This document shows, in pieces, positions 15,786-22,788 of a DNA stretch of 44,534 bases. How positions within the stretch are numbered: position 1 is the stretch's first letter; the number at the start of each line of letters is the position of its first letter. This stretch comes from a virus, in IMG/VR virus record IMGVR_UViG_3300034358_000002, positions 1 through 44,534 of that record; one strand, given 5' to 3'. A program made the translations under genes and the position numbers. The notes under the pieces were generated by a model. It did not search any database and was not told the origin of the DNA. It saw only the letters and a program-made list of their open reading frames with translations.

Positions 15786-15810
15786 AATGCGCATCTAGTT
15801 GGTGCGCATT
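15786..15810 (+). terminator. Perfect 8-base hairpin between early genes
   Basis: AATGCGCA and TGCGCATT with a nine-base loop, just after the 15531 gene and 27 bases before the next ATG. No U run follows. It could be an RNase III site or partial terminator. Confidence 0.4.
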
Positions 15811-15823
15811 GCTGGACTAACCA

Positions 15824-15836
15824 AGCGAGAATCGCT
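15824..15836 (+). promoter_or_regulatory. Short palindrome abutting a start codon
   Basis: AGCGA-GAA-TCGCT ends at the base before the ATG of the 15837 gene. The small stem covers the place of the ribosome site and may lower translation. Confidence 0.3.
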
Positions 15837-16205
15837 ATGACAACCAAGATTGCAACCTGCATCGCCAGCACTACAGGCGAGGACATCGTAACCCTCGCCG
15901 TCGGCCTGTGCCGTAAGCACAGCATCGACCTGAATAGCACCCGCATTGGTCGCAGCTACACGCCAACGCGTGGCTGGTTCCCGTGCGTGTTCATCGTGCA
16001 AGAGCTGCAACGAGTGGCTGAGATTATCGAGGTGCGCTGCATCCAAGAGCGCGTACCGGTGTGGCACCTGCAAGGCGGGCCTGACTCAGGTACGCTCCAG
16101 CAGTACACTACAGGCGAGCCGTCCTACCAGTACAGCTCTAAACCTCAGCCGCTGGATCAAGTGATCGAGTACAACGGAGCTACATTGTATGTCCAAGGTA
16201 AGTAA
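15837..16205 (+). CDS. Unknown early protein, 122 residues
   Basis: The soluble protein begins MTTKIATCIASTTGEDIVTL, with Cys at 8, 25 and 50 and several aromatic strands. It overlaps the next gene by 17 bases. There is no classical ribosome site; only GAG within a small palindrome precedes the ATG. The family is not recognised. Confidence 0.7.
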   Translation: MTTKIATCIASTTGEDIVTLAVGLCRKHSIDLNSTRIGRSYTPTRGWFPCVFIVQELQRVAEIIEVRCIQERVPVWHLQGGPDSGTLQQYTTGEPSYQYSSKPQPLDQVIEYNGATLYVQGK

Positions 16206-16428
16206 AGGCGACACGGTGCGTCTGGTGCGTGCGGCTGTGTGCTGGATGCAGGCGGATCGCCGCAACATCGGCAAGCATGGCGAAGTCACGGAGGTTATAC
16301 GCGACGGTAGCCTCACGTACTATGAAGTGACCCTGAGCAACGGTGTGACTGAACATGCCGAGGCGCAGGCCCTGACCATCGTGCGGCGCTGTACTCGCAC
16401 TTCATCCAAGCGGGAGTTACAAGCATGA
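16189..16428 (+). CDS. Unknown early protein, KOW/SH3-like
   Basis: 79 residues with KGDTVRLVRA, GKHGEVTEV and YYEVTLSNG, a Gly-punctuated strand order like KOW or SH3 barrels seen in RNA-binding and transcription factors. It overlaps the next gene (ATGA) and carries a CTGTACTCGCA site near its end. A binding role is inference. Confidence 0.7.
   Translation: MSKVSKGDTVRLVRAAVCWMQADRRNIGKHGEVTEVIRDGSLTYYEVTLSNGVTEHAEAQALTIVRRCTRTSSKRELQA
16389..16399 (+). promoter_or_regulatory. CTGTACTCGCA site 1
   Basis: Exact copy, inside the end of the 16189 gene (read there as C-T-R), 25 bases before the next start codon at 16425. Confidence 0.5.
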
Positions 16429-16823
16429 GCTTGCCAGTGGCTTTGAATAGCGTAGAACGTAGTCAAGCGCTTCGCTTCCTGTGGACGCTAAAGCGTCGGG
16501 AGACTCCGTTCGACCAGACCATGCACACAGGCCGGGGTATATGCCACCAGATGACGGTAGCTCGGGATCAGGGCTGGCTGAGCTACCGGGGTATCACCGA
16601 GCTGAAGTACTGGATGCTGCACTGGCCGGAGTATTCTGGCTCACCGGGCTATCCAGTCCCCGCGCCTAAATCCATCGGGATCTCTCCGGCAGCTACGGCG
16701 GAGTACTGGTACGACCAGCATGCGGCACCATTCGGCCAGATGTGGTCGGGCAAATACGGCGGAACTCGTATCCGCCTGCTGAACTTCCTGATCCGCACGC
16801 TGGAGGCGCAAGATGCTGAATAA
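16425..16823 (+). CDS. Unknown early protein, 132 residues, Trp/Tyr-rich
   Basis: Starts within the previous stop (ATGA) and overlaps the next gene by 11 bases. The protein has many Trp and Tyr (YRGITELKYWMLHWPEY) and an Arg-rich C-terminal helix. No membrane segment or known motif is visible. Confidence 0.72.
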   Translation: MSLPVALNSVERSQALRFLWTLKRRETPFDQTMHTGRGICHQMTVARDQGWLSYRGITELKYWMLHWPEYSGSPGYPVPAPKSIGISPAATAEYWYDQHAAPFGQMWSGKYGGTRIRLLNFLIRTLEAQDAE

Positions 16824-16992
16824 GCCGCTCAAGAAGTATGTGCTCGTGAACCTTGACGGGAACACGTGGCCGCTCGGGGAAGATAACCCAGCCATCCTGT
16901 TCAACAGCAAGGGGAAGGCACTCAAGCGCGCCAAGAAGGTGTACGCTGAGACGTCTAAACTGTGGTCTGTGCACGAGGTGCGCCGGAAATGA
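16813..16992 (+). CDS. Small basic early protein, 59 residues
   Basis: The ATG has GGAGG seven bases upstream, within the end of the previous gene, and the stop overlaps the next ATG (ATGA). The Lys-rich product begins MLNKPLKKYVLVNLDGNTWP and ends HEVRRK. Strong coupling on both sides supports it as a gene. Confidence 0.68.
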   Translation: MLNKPLKKYVLVNLDGNTWPLGEDNPAILFNSKGKALKRAKKVYAETSKLWSVHEVRRK

Positions 16993-17240
16993 ATTTGATC
17001 CACAAATCGAAGTCGGAGGGTATACCCTTCGATTCACTAGTGGTCGGGCAAGTGTATCGAGACTTAATGCCCAGCTCCCGACTGCTGGTGTACATGGCCT
17101 GTACGAACCCTGGGCACAACGGTAAGCCTAAGGTGGATTTCCTCCTGAACATGGAGACAGGCTGCCGAGTGGTACCGTCGATTACACGGCAGTACGGCTT
17201 CAAGCACCTCCCTAACGCAACCCTGAACACAGGTGAATAA
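16989..17240 (+). CDS. Unknown early protein, 83 residues
   Basis: Uses the ATG overlapping the previous stop (ATGA); an upstream in-frame GTG lies inside the previous gene. The protein shows short strands and turns (SLVVGQVYRDLMPSSRLLVY). It is followed after one base by the next start. Family unknown. Confidence 0.68.
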   Translation: MNLIHKSKSEGIPFDSLVVGQVYRDLMPSSRLLVYMACTNPGHNGKPKVDFLLNMETGCRVVPSITRQYGFKHLPNATLNTGE

Positions 17241-17241
17241 C

Positions 17242-17730
17242 ATGGCAATCCCTACTGGCAAGAAACGCAAGGCACTGGAACGGGTAGCACGCTGGCTCGA
17301 AGCTGGTGCGCCGCATCGTGACGATAACGGCGTGGAGACTCATGGCTTTAATATGAGCTTCGCTGTGGCTACGGGTGAGTACGGCCATGGCGTTGATCTC
17401 GGCAATAACTGCGGCACGGTGTGCTGTATCGCCGGTGCAGTGTGTCAGTTCCAGCGTATCCCATTCGCAGACTTCGGCGGTTTCTTCTCCGCCAACTCCG
17501 GCCCCGGTACTGTGGCACAGGAGTACCTCGGCCTATCTGATAGTGAGGCCCGCTACCTGTTTATGCCTTTCGACTACCACGAATCCCATGGCATGGACTA
17601 CACGCCGGCCATGGGTGCCGCTACAATCCGCAACTTCCTACACACAGGTGACGTGGTATGGGAGTACGCCGACGGCACTGTGGTTAAGAACGGCAAGGGC
17701 GGCTACACCGCCTCCAGCACCTTCGACTAG
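17242..17730 (+). CDS. Unknown early protein, Cys- and His-containing
   Basis: 162 residues with AGGTGA five bases before the ATG. A cluster GNNCGTVCCIAGAVC (about 54-68) and H/D-rich FDYHESHGMDY (about 109-119) could bind metal. The N-terminus is basic (GKKRKALERVARW). I do not recognise the family. Confidence 0.72.
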   Translation: MAIPTGKKRKALERVARWLEAGAPHRDDNGVETHGFNMSFAVATGEYGHGVDLGNNCGTVCCIAGAVCQFQRIPFADFGGFFSANSGPGTVAQEYLGLSDSEARYLFMPFDYHESHGMDYTPAMGAATIRNFLHTGDVVWEYADGTVVKNGKGGYTASSTFD

Positions 17731-17731
17731 C

Positions 17732-17742
17732 CTGTACTCGCA
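17732..17742 (+). promoter_or_regulatory. CTGTACTCGCA site 2
   Basis: Exact copy, intergenic, directly after the 17242 gene's stop and 125 bases before the ATG at 17868. A 10-base inverted repeat lies between it and that gene. Confidence 0.55.
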
Positions 17743-17761
17743 CTAGATAAGTGAGTTCGTC

Positions 17762-17822
17762 ATGCACACTGTCCCTGATAAGGCCGCAGCCCCGGCTGAT
17801 CCCGGCGCGAGGCAGTGTGCAT
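17762..17822 (+). ncRNA. Leader hairpin with perfect 10-base stem
   Basis: ATGCACACTG at 17762-17771 pairs exactly with CAGTGTGCAT at 17813-17822. The 41-base interior can form GGCCG/CGGC pairs. It lies in the untranslated leader of the 17868 gene, downstream of CTGTACTCGCA site 2. It could stabilise or regulate the mRNA. Confidence 0.45.
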
Positions 17823-17867
17823 GTCGGGCAACCTTCCGCCCAACAACTATTACACAGGAGATACACC

Positions 17868-18281
17868 ATGTCCGAAGCACAAACCGCAGCCCTGACCCTC
17901 GTTCGTAAGCCAGTTACCTCGGCTGACTTCAAGCAGAACGCTGAGTTCTACTTCGCCGCCGCCAACAAGGCTACCGTGGTGTACAACGATGCGCTCGCAG
18001 CGTACCAGCACAGCGTGAAGCTGGAGTCGGTGGGTACTGGTACCGACATCGTGTTCAACGAAGGCAAGGGCGACACTGCGCAGGTACTGTCCGGCAAGGT
18101 GCTGGCCCGTCTGGAAGATGGCAAGTACCAAGTGCTTATCCAGTTCGTCGGCGAGAAGGCACGCCTGATCGAAGTCAAGCCGTCCGACATCAAGGCCGTG
18201 CGTGATGAGGCGGTCGAGGTGCAGGTAAGCGAGGAGCCTGTCGAGGCTCCAGCCGTAACTCCGGAGTTCGATGCTCAGTAA
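17868..18281 (+). CDS. Unknown acidic early/middle protein
   Basis: 137 residues with an AGGAGA site nine bases before the ATG and a long structured leader. The front is helical (DFKQNAEFYFAAANKATVVY), the middle has strands (KVLARLEDGKYQVLIQFVG), and the tail is Glu/Pro-rich and flexible (EEPVEAPAVTPEFDAQ). Its strong site, separate leader and following hairpin suggest high expression. It shares the MSEAQ start with the 26814 protein, which may be chance. Confidence 0.75.
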   Translation: MSEAQTAALTLVRKPVTSADFKQNAEFYFAAANKATVVYNDALAAYQHSVKLESVGTGTDIVFNEGKGDTAQVLSGKVLARLEDGKYQVLIQFVGEKARLIEVKPSDIKAVRDEAVEVQVSEEPVEAPAVTPEFDAQ

Positions 18282-18295
18282 GCGATAGCGTTTGT

Positions 18296-18325
18296 AAAGC
18301 ACCTAGCGTATTCGCCGGGTGCTTT
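18296..18325 (+). terminator. Hairpin after the 17868 gene
   Basis: AAAGCACC and GGTGCTTT form an eight-base stem with a 14-base loop, 15 bases after the stop. No long U run follows. It is a plausible terminator or mRNA-stabilising end. Confidence 0.45.
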
Positions 18326-18357
18326 GCAGGTGACTATCCATAACGCAGGAGAATCAA

Positions 18358-18369
18358 ATGCGAACGTGA
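18358..18369 (+). other. Minimal frame Met-Arg-Thr with a good ribosome site
   Basis: CAGGAGAATCAA stands before ATG CGA ACG TGA. The site is nearly identical to that of the 18689 gene (AGGAGAATCACC), but the frame is three codons long. It may be a remnant of a lost gene or a ribosome-holding leader in the 190-base gap before 18472. Confidence 0.35.
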
Positions 18370-18424
18370 GCCCGCAGGCAAGCAACCGGCCCGCCTATAT
18401 GCACGCCGGTCAGAGGAGTTAGTC

Positions 18425-18447
18425 GGTGGCCTTCCAAGAGGGCCACC
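18425..18447 (+). other. Hairpin GGTGGCC / GGCCACC
   Basis: Seven-base perfect GC-rich stem with a nine-base loop, 24 bases before the 18472 start. Its position suggests mRNA processing or stability. Confidence 0.4.
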
Positions 18448-18471
18448 CGCTAAACGAACTGGAGCTACATC

Positions 18472-18678
18472 ATGTCAATCGTCCGCACCTTCAACGGTGG
18501 CTATGTGGCCGTCGGGAGTAAGCTGAGCATCACTAGCGGCACCTCCAGTGAGGTGCGGGGTTACATCCTCGAACGTGAGGAACGTGATCGTGAACGCCGC
18601 AAATCGTACCGGAAGTCCCGGAGCATTCGCCCCGGCGCTACTGGGGACATCTTCAAAGAATACAACCCAACCTGCTAG
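18472..18678 (+). CDS. Small basic early/middle protein
   Basis: 68 residues with GGAG eight bases before the ATG. After a beta-like front (MSIVRTFNGGYVAVGSKL) comes a highly charged stretch (EREERDRERRKSYRKSRS) that should be helical or disordered and could bind RNA or DNA. Family unknown. Confidence 0.7.
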   Translation: MSIVRTFNGGYVAVGSKLSITSGTSSEVRGYILEREERDRERRKSYRKSRSIRPGATGDIFKEYNPTC

Positions 18679-18688
18679 GAGAATCACC

Positions 18689-19120
18689 ATGTCCAAGAAT
18701 AACCGTATGCACGTAGTAGCGCTGCAAACCACCGTTGCGCAACTCACCTCCGATAAAGCCGCGTTAGCGCAGGCACTAGGTGAACTGGGTTACTGCCACG
18801 ATCAGCAGACCGCATTCATTACCGCCAGCATGTCCGGTGCCGATGGTGTGATCTCGCAAGCCACCTTGCTGGCCGAGGCTAAAGCTGCCCTCGCGGAAGC
18901 AGTGAGCACGAACAAGACCCTGTGCGACGACATCGAGTTCCAGGAGTTTCGCTTCGAGGGGCAGAAGCAACTGGTGGGTCAGCTCGGTAAGACCTGTGCG
19001 GACTTGACCAAGCAGATCGTGGAACTCACTAGCAGCCGTCACTGGTCCCGCGTTGCCGCTATCGCAGCGGTGGCTGTACTCGCAATCGGTGCGTGCTACC
19101 ACTTGAATGGGGTGCTGTGA
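18689..19120 (+). CDS. Tail-anchored coiled-coil membrane protein A
   Basis: 143 residues with AGGAG nine bases before the ATG. Heptad-rich helices fill most of the length (LTSDKAALAQALGELG, AEAKAALAEAVSTNKTL, LGKTCADLTKQIVELTSS). One C-terminal membrane span ends the protein (VAAIAAVAVLAIGACY, about 122-137). The long cytoplasmic part with a C-terminal anchor is like the next gene's product, to which it is joined by a one-base TGATG overlap. They may act together at the inner membrane. Function unknown. Confidence 0.72.
   Translation: MSKNNRMHVVALQTTVAQLTSDKAALAQALGELGYCHDQQTAFITASMSGADGVISQATLLAEAKAALAEAVSTNKTLCDDIEFQEFRFEGQKQLVGQLGKTCADLTKQIVELTSSRHWSRVAAIAAVAVLAIGACYHLNGVL
19074..19084 (+). 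promoter_or_regulatory. CTGTACTCGCA site 3
   Basis: Exact copy, within the membrane-span codons of the 18689 gene (read there as V-L-A), 35 bases before the next ATG at 19120. Confidence 0.5.
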
Positions 19121-19542
19121 TGGGCCAGTGCAAAACTCGGGGCTGCACCTCGTGGGCCAAGCAGGGCCACTGGTACTGCTATCAGTGCTACCGCGCATGG
19201 CAGGTGGAGATGGGGCGCATCGCTGCACCCACTGAGCAGCATACAGCGAACGTCTGCGTAGGTGCTGAGCAACTGGCTGAGAAGGATGCCCAGATCTCCG
19301 TGCTACATGCCGAGGTGGCTGCGCTTGAGCGTACTGTACGGGCTATTCGCGGCACTCCCTGCCAGTGCCCCAGCAACAACGTGCACCCATCCGCCCAGAC
19401 TGGTGAGTACGTCCCACGTTCCCGCCAACTGGACCGGATCGAGAGCCTCGCCAAGCAGGGCGCCTCCCGCAGCGTGTTCTGGCCGTGCCTCGCAACATTC
19501 CTCGTCACCATCAGCCTGATCTACGGGCCTCAATTGGTATGA
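19120..19542 (+). CDS. Tail-anchored protein B with zinc-finger-like N-terminus
   Basis: 140 residues. The start overlaps the previous stop (TGATG). The N-terminus has C4, C9, C20 and C23 (CKTRGC and CYQC), a likely zinc site. A coiled-coil stretch follows (EQLAEKDAQISVLHAEVAAL), then a CQCP loop and a C-terminal membrane span (FWPCLATFLVTISLIYG, about 120-136). The zinc, coil and anchor order in a small phage protein is unusual. A membrane-linked complex with protein A is inference. Confidence 0.72.
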   Translation: MGQCKTRGCTSWAKQGHWYCYQCYRAWQVEMGRIAAPTEQHTANVCVGAEQLAEKDAQISVLHAEVAALERTVRAIRGTPCQCPSNNVHPSAQTGEYVPRSRQLDRIESLAKQGASRSVFWPCLATFLVTISLIYGPQLV

Positions 19543-19546
19543 ACAA

Positions 19547-20125
19547 ATGCAAATCATCAACCGTCACTTCTTCAACCAGCCCGGTGAAGACCCAAACTAC
19601 TTCGCGAGAGTCTACGGTGCAGCACGTCGCTTCCACAAGCACCGCGCTTCACTTGACACTCAAGCCGAGCTGATCTGTACTGTAGCTCAGGCGTACTGGA
19701 AGTACATCCAGGCGGCGGATCCTCTGGGCAGTCGTGACTTCGTGAAGCGCCTGTTCTGGCAGTCTCGCTGCCGGGTACGGGTGGCTGTGGAGTACGATGT
19801 GACTCTCGGCGGCTATATCGTGCTTAACGGGGAACTGAAGGCGTTGTGGTCGGATCGTTCGGGCCTTGGCCGAAAGTTGATTGTCGACGCCATCAAACAG
19901 GGTGCGTATAAACTCACCTGCTTCGATGGGTACCTCGTAGGTCTGTACTCGCAGTTCGGATTCGAGGTTGTCAGCCGCGAGCCTAATTGGGTCGAGGGTG
20001 GCCCGGACTGTGTGCGTATGGAACTGCGCGCCAGTTGCCGCAGCAGTCACTGCGAGTGTAGTGAATCTGACCGGGCACACTGTGACGCGAAGCTGGAAGA
20101 CCGACAGCGAGCCGACAGGGTATGA
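19547..20125 (+). CDS. GNAT acetyltransferase-like protein
   Basis: 192 residues. The segment LWSDRSGLGRKLIVDAIKQG (about 101-120) looks like the acetyl-CoA loop and helix of GNAT enzymes. FDGYLVGLYSQFGFEVVSR after it is the typical strand-helix-strand end. The last 35 residues are Cys/Asp/Arg-rich and look disordered. GNAT-like proteins occur early in several T7-like phages; the substrate is unknown. The ribosome site is poor. It carries CTGTACTCGCA site 4. Confidence 0.65.
   Translation: MQIINRHFFNQPGEDPNYFARVYGAARRFHKHRASLDTQAELICTVAQAYWKYIQAADPLGSRDFVKRLFWQSRCRVRVAVEYDVTLGGYIVLNGELKALWSDRSGLGRKLIVDAIKQGAYKLTCFDGYLVGLYSQFGFEVVSREPNWVEGGPDCVRMELRASCRSSHCECSESDRAHCDAKLEDRQRADRV
19943..19953 (+). 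promoter_or_regulatory. CTGTACTCGCA site 4
   Basis: Exact copy, inside the GNAT-like gene (read there as L-Y-S-Q), 211 bases before the primase start. Confidence 0.5.
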
Positions 20126-20164
20126 TGATCCACCTCTACCACTGCCTTATGATGGGGTTGCATT

Positions 20165-21031
20165 ATGGCGGGTTTACCCCTGAAGGATTGGCTGCAATAT
20201 GCCAAGCGTCTTCCAATCGGCCAGACCCAGCGTCTGCGCCACCAGTGCCCAGGCCGGGTGCGCAGCACGAACGCCACGAACATGGTGGTGTCGAACAAGC
20301 AGGATCGGTACGTGGCGTACTGCCAGAGCTGCCGGAAGGGCGGTGTGGAGATGAAGACGCATGTGCGCCTAGTCTCCGTGCCCGACCAGCACAGGTTCAT
20401 GCCGTGGCCCGACGATGCTGTGAACTGGCAGGATGTCGAACAGGCACCTGCCTTGCGTGCCTTGCTACTCGACAAAGGAATCGACGCGCAAGTAATGTGT
20501 CCAGACCAAGTGATCTGGTACAGCAAACGGCAACAGAGGTTGCTATTCGGCACAGCGCTTGGATGGATAGGACGTGCAGCGGCTGGCCAGAGCCCGAAAT
20601 GGACTGGTTATGGCTATCCCTCGCCGGCATACCACAAACATCCCGCCGATGATTGGAAGGATGTTTGGGTTGTAACAGAGGATTACCTGAGTGCCTTGAA
20701 GGTGCGATGGGCGACCCCTGAATTCACGGCTGTAGGACTGTGCGGCACTGCAATGCCAGATGCACTAGGAGCACAGCTCGTGAAGCAACAACCGACTCTA
20801 GTGGTCACGTTCATGGACGGCGATAAGGCCGGACGCGACGGGGCGGTTAGGGTCGCTCACCGGGTCCGAGGGTTGGGCTTTGAGTGCGTAGATATTGCGA
20901 CACCTGAAGGCTGCGATCCTAAGGACCTTCACCAGCAACAACTGAGGGACTTGATTCATGGAGCTGTTAACACTGCACGCTCTGCGCGACAAGCAGAAGT
21001 ACAAGATGCTGCGCGGTGCCGTCCCGACTGA
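20165..21031 (+). CDS. DNA primase
   Basis: 288 residues. A possible zinc site is near the front (H26, C28, C53, C56). The TOPRIM fold shows TEDYLSALK (E172) and VTFMDGDKAGRDG (D218, D220), the acidic residues that hold catalytic metals. It makes RNA primers at the fork. Primase and helicase are separate genes here as in phiKMV, unlike the fused T7 gp4. Its last 74 bases overlap the helicase gene in another frame. Confidence 0.9.
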   Translation: MAGLPLKDWLQYAKRLPIGQTQRLRHQCPGRVRSTNATNMVVSNKQDRYVAYCQSCRKGGVEMKTHVRLVSVPDQHRFMPWPDDAVNWQDVEQAPALRALLLDKGIDAQVMCPDQVIWYSKRQQRLLFGTALGWIGRAAAGQSPKWTGYGYPSPAYHKHPADDWKDVWVVTEDYLSALKVRWATPEFTAVGLCGTAMPDALGAQLVKQQPTLVVTFMDGDKAGRDGAVRVAHRVRGLGFECVDIATPEGCDPKDLHQQQLRDLIHGAVNTARSARQAEVQDAARCRPD

Positions 21032-22238
21032 GATGTTAGGTGGCGAAGCTGTCATGGTGCTGAACTGGTACCAGCAGTACTTCAACGCGTTCCCCGACGA
21101 GACTGCCGTGGATGTACAGGGCCTGATCTCCCTGATTAAGCTGCGCTCCGGGTATGATGCGAACACGATGGCGATGGTGATGCACATCATCGGCAAGCTG
21201 GAGGCACCGTACAATCAAGCGCTGATTGACGGCGTGGTGAATCAACTGATCGAGCTGGACTTCTCGGGTAAGGTGGCGCAGTTGGTGAGCGCGTACCAGA
21301 ACAACGAGGAGGTAGGTGATGGCCTTGCGTATGAGGTGGCAAGGCTGGCGCAGCAGTCCCTGCGAGAGCAGGGTGTCTCGGCCCCGACGGATTACATCAC
21401 TGAAGACGTGATGACGATCCTCGACGACGAGGCAGGGGACCACGGTATCAAGCTGCCCACGACTGCGCTGAAGCTGTACGTGAAGGGCCTGCTTGGGGGT
21501 GCATCCATCTTGGTAGCCGCGCCGCCTGACGCAGGTAAGACGAGCCTGTTAGCCTGCATTGCCGCTGAAGCTGCACCGCAGATCCCCACGTACTTCCGTG
21601 AGGACCGTCCGATCCTGTGGCTGAACAACGAGGGCAAGGGTCGCCGTATCATCCCGCGCCTGTATCAGGCCGTGTTAAAGGTAGACCTCGATACCCTGCA
21701 CAAGATGGGTAACGCCGGTACCCTGCATGATGCGTACACAAAGGCCATTGGTGGCCGGGCTGACCGCATCCGTATCAAGGACTTCCATGGCGGTAGCTTG
21801 GCGCAGGCCGAGCAGATCATCGAGCAGATGAAGCCGTGCATGGTGATCTGGGACATGCCTGCGAACATCAAGTTCAAGGGCTCAGGTCAAGGCGGGAACA
21901 AGACCGACATCCTCGAAGAGAAGTGGCAGGAGATCCGTGAGATGGCCTGCCGCCACGACTTCATCAGCGTGGGTACCTGTCAGATCAGCGTGGAGGGGCG
22001 TAACAATCTGCATCCTCCGCAAGAGGCGCTGAAGGACTCGAAGACGGCAATTCAAGGCGCGGTCGATGTACAGATCCACCTCGGCGCGATGACTGGCGCA
22101 GGCTACCAAGACCTGCGCGGCATCAGCACGCCGAAGAACAAATACCAAATGCCCGGCATGTCCTCGAACTTCGAGGCCACCGTCGGGTTCAACGCAGCAC
22201 AATGTCAATTCGTAGACGGAGAGGTGGCTCATGCGTGA
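20958..22238 (+). CDS. Replicative DNA helicase, DnaB/RecA-type
   Basis: 426 residues. Walker A is PPDAGKTS (K194) and Walker B ends with D299 in VIWDM. A helical N-terminal domain (1 to about 150) resembles DnaB-type primase-contact domains. LWLNNEGKGRR after the first motif and VGTCQISVEGRN (about 335) complete the RecA-like core. It unwinds the fork ahead of the polymerase. The start lies within the primase gene and the end overlaps the nucleotidyltransferase gene. Confidence 0.88.
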   Translation: MELLTLHALRDKQKYKMLRGAVPTEMLGGEAVMVLNWYQQYFNAFPDETAVDVQGLISLIKLRSGYDANTMAMVMHIIGKLEAPYNQALIDGVVNQLIELDFSGKVAQLVSAYQNNEEVGDGLAYEVARLAQQSLREQGVSAPTDYITEDVMTILDDEAGDHGIKLPTTALKLYVKGLLGGASILVAAPPDAGKTSLLACIAAEAAPQIPTYFREDRPILWLNNEGKGRRIIPRLYQAVLKVDLDTLHKMGNAGTLHDAYTKAIGGRADRIRIKDFHGGSLAQAEQIIEQMKPCMVIWDMPANIKFKGSGQGGNKTDILEEKWQEIREMACRHDFISVGTCQISVEGRNNLHPPQEALKDSKTAIQGAVDVQIHLGAMTGAGYQDLRGISTPKNKYQMPGMSSNFEATVGFNAAQCQFVDGEVAHA

Positions 22239-22788
22239 TCTCACTGAGTGGTTCCAGAAGAACAAGCCGGAGGAGCTGGGCAAATTCAGCAGCCTCCTGC
22301 TCCAGCTTGACGCTAACGTACCCGCCCAGGGTGGGGTAGCCCTTGCCGGTGGGTACCTGCGGGATCTGTACTTCGGTAAGGCGCCGAAGGATATGGACTT
22401 CGTGTTCTACGGCCTGAATCCAGTACAGTTCCTCGCGGCTGTGACTATGTGGTTCGAGCGCATCCCCGGCGAATTCTCTTACGAGGTATTCGACGCAGAC
22501 TACAATGGCAACGATACGGACATCCTCTCCGTGGTCAAGGTGACTTGGGAAGGTCAGGCCATCGACCTGATCCTGTACAACTCGAACAGTATCACAGGGG
22601 CACTCCAGCGTTTTGACCACAGCCTGAACGAATTCTACGCCACCTACGATAGCGACTTTCGCCTGCGGGTTGGGCATCGTGATGGCTGGGGCGTCTGTAC
22701 TCGCAATCCGTATGTGGACTTGACACAGGAGCGCGTAGATCGGATGCGGGAATACGCACGCTACATTGACTGGGAGTACGTGGCATGA
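22231..22788 (+). CDS. Nucleotidyltransferase-like protein (poly(A) polymerase head-type)
   Basis: 185 residues. The motif LAGGYLRDLYFGKAPKDMDF has G40-G41, R44-D45 and D54-x-D56, matching the polymerase-beta-type core of CCA-adding enzymes and poly(A) polymerases. The protein is only the head domain, with no tRNA-binding body. It may act on RNA ends or nucleotides, but the substrate cannot be told. It sits between helicase and ligase with overlaps on both sides and carries CTGTACTCGCA site 5. Confidence 0.75.
   Translation: MRDLTEWFQKNKPEELGKFSSLLLQLDANVPAQGGVALAGGYLRDLYFGKAPKDMDFVFYGLNPVQFLAAVTMWFERIPGEFSYEVFDADYNGNDTDILSVVKVTWEGQAIDLILYNSNSITGALQRFDHSLNEFYATYDSDFRLRVGHRDGWGVCTRNPYVDLTQERVDRMREYARYIDWEYVA
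22695..22705 (+). promoter_or_regulatory. CTGTACTCGCA site 5
   Basis: Exact copy, inside the nucleotidyltransferase gene (read there as C-T-R), 79 bases before the ligase start. Confidence 0.5.
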
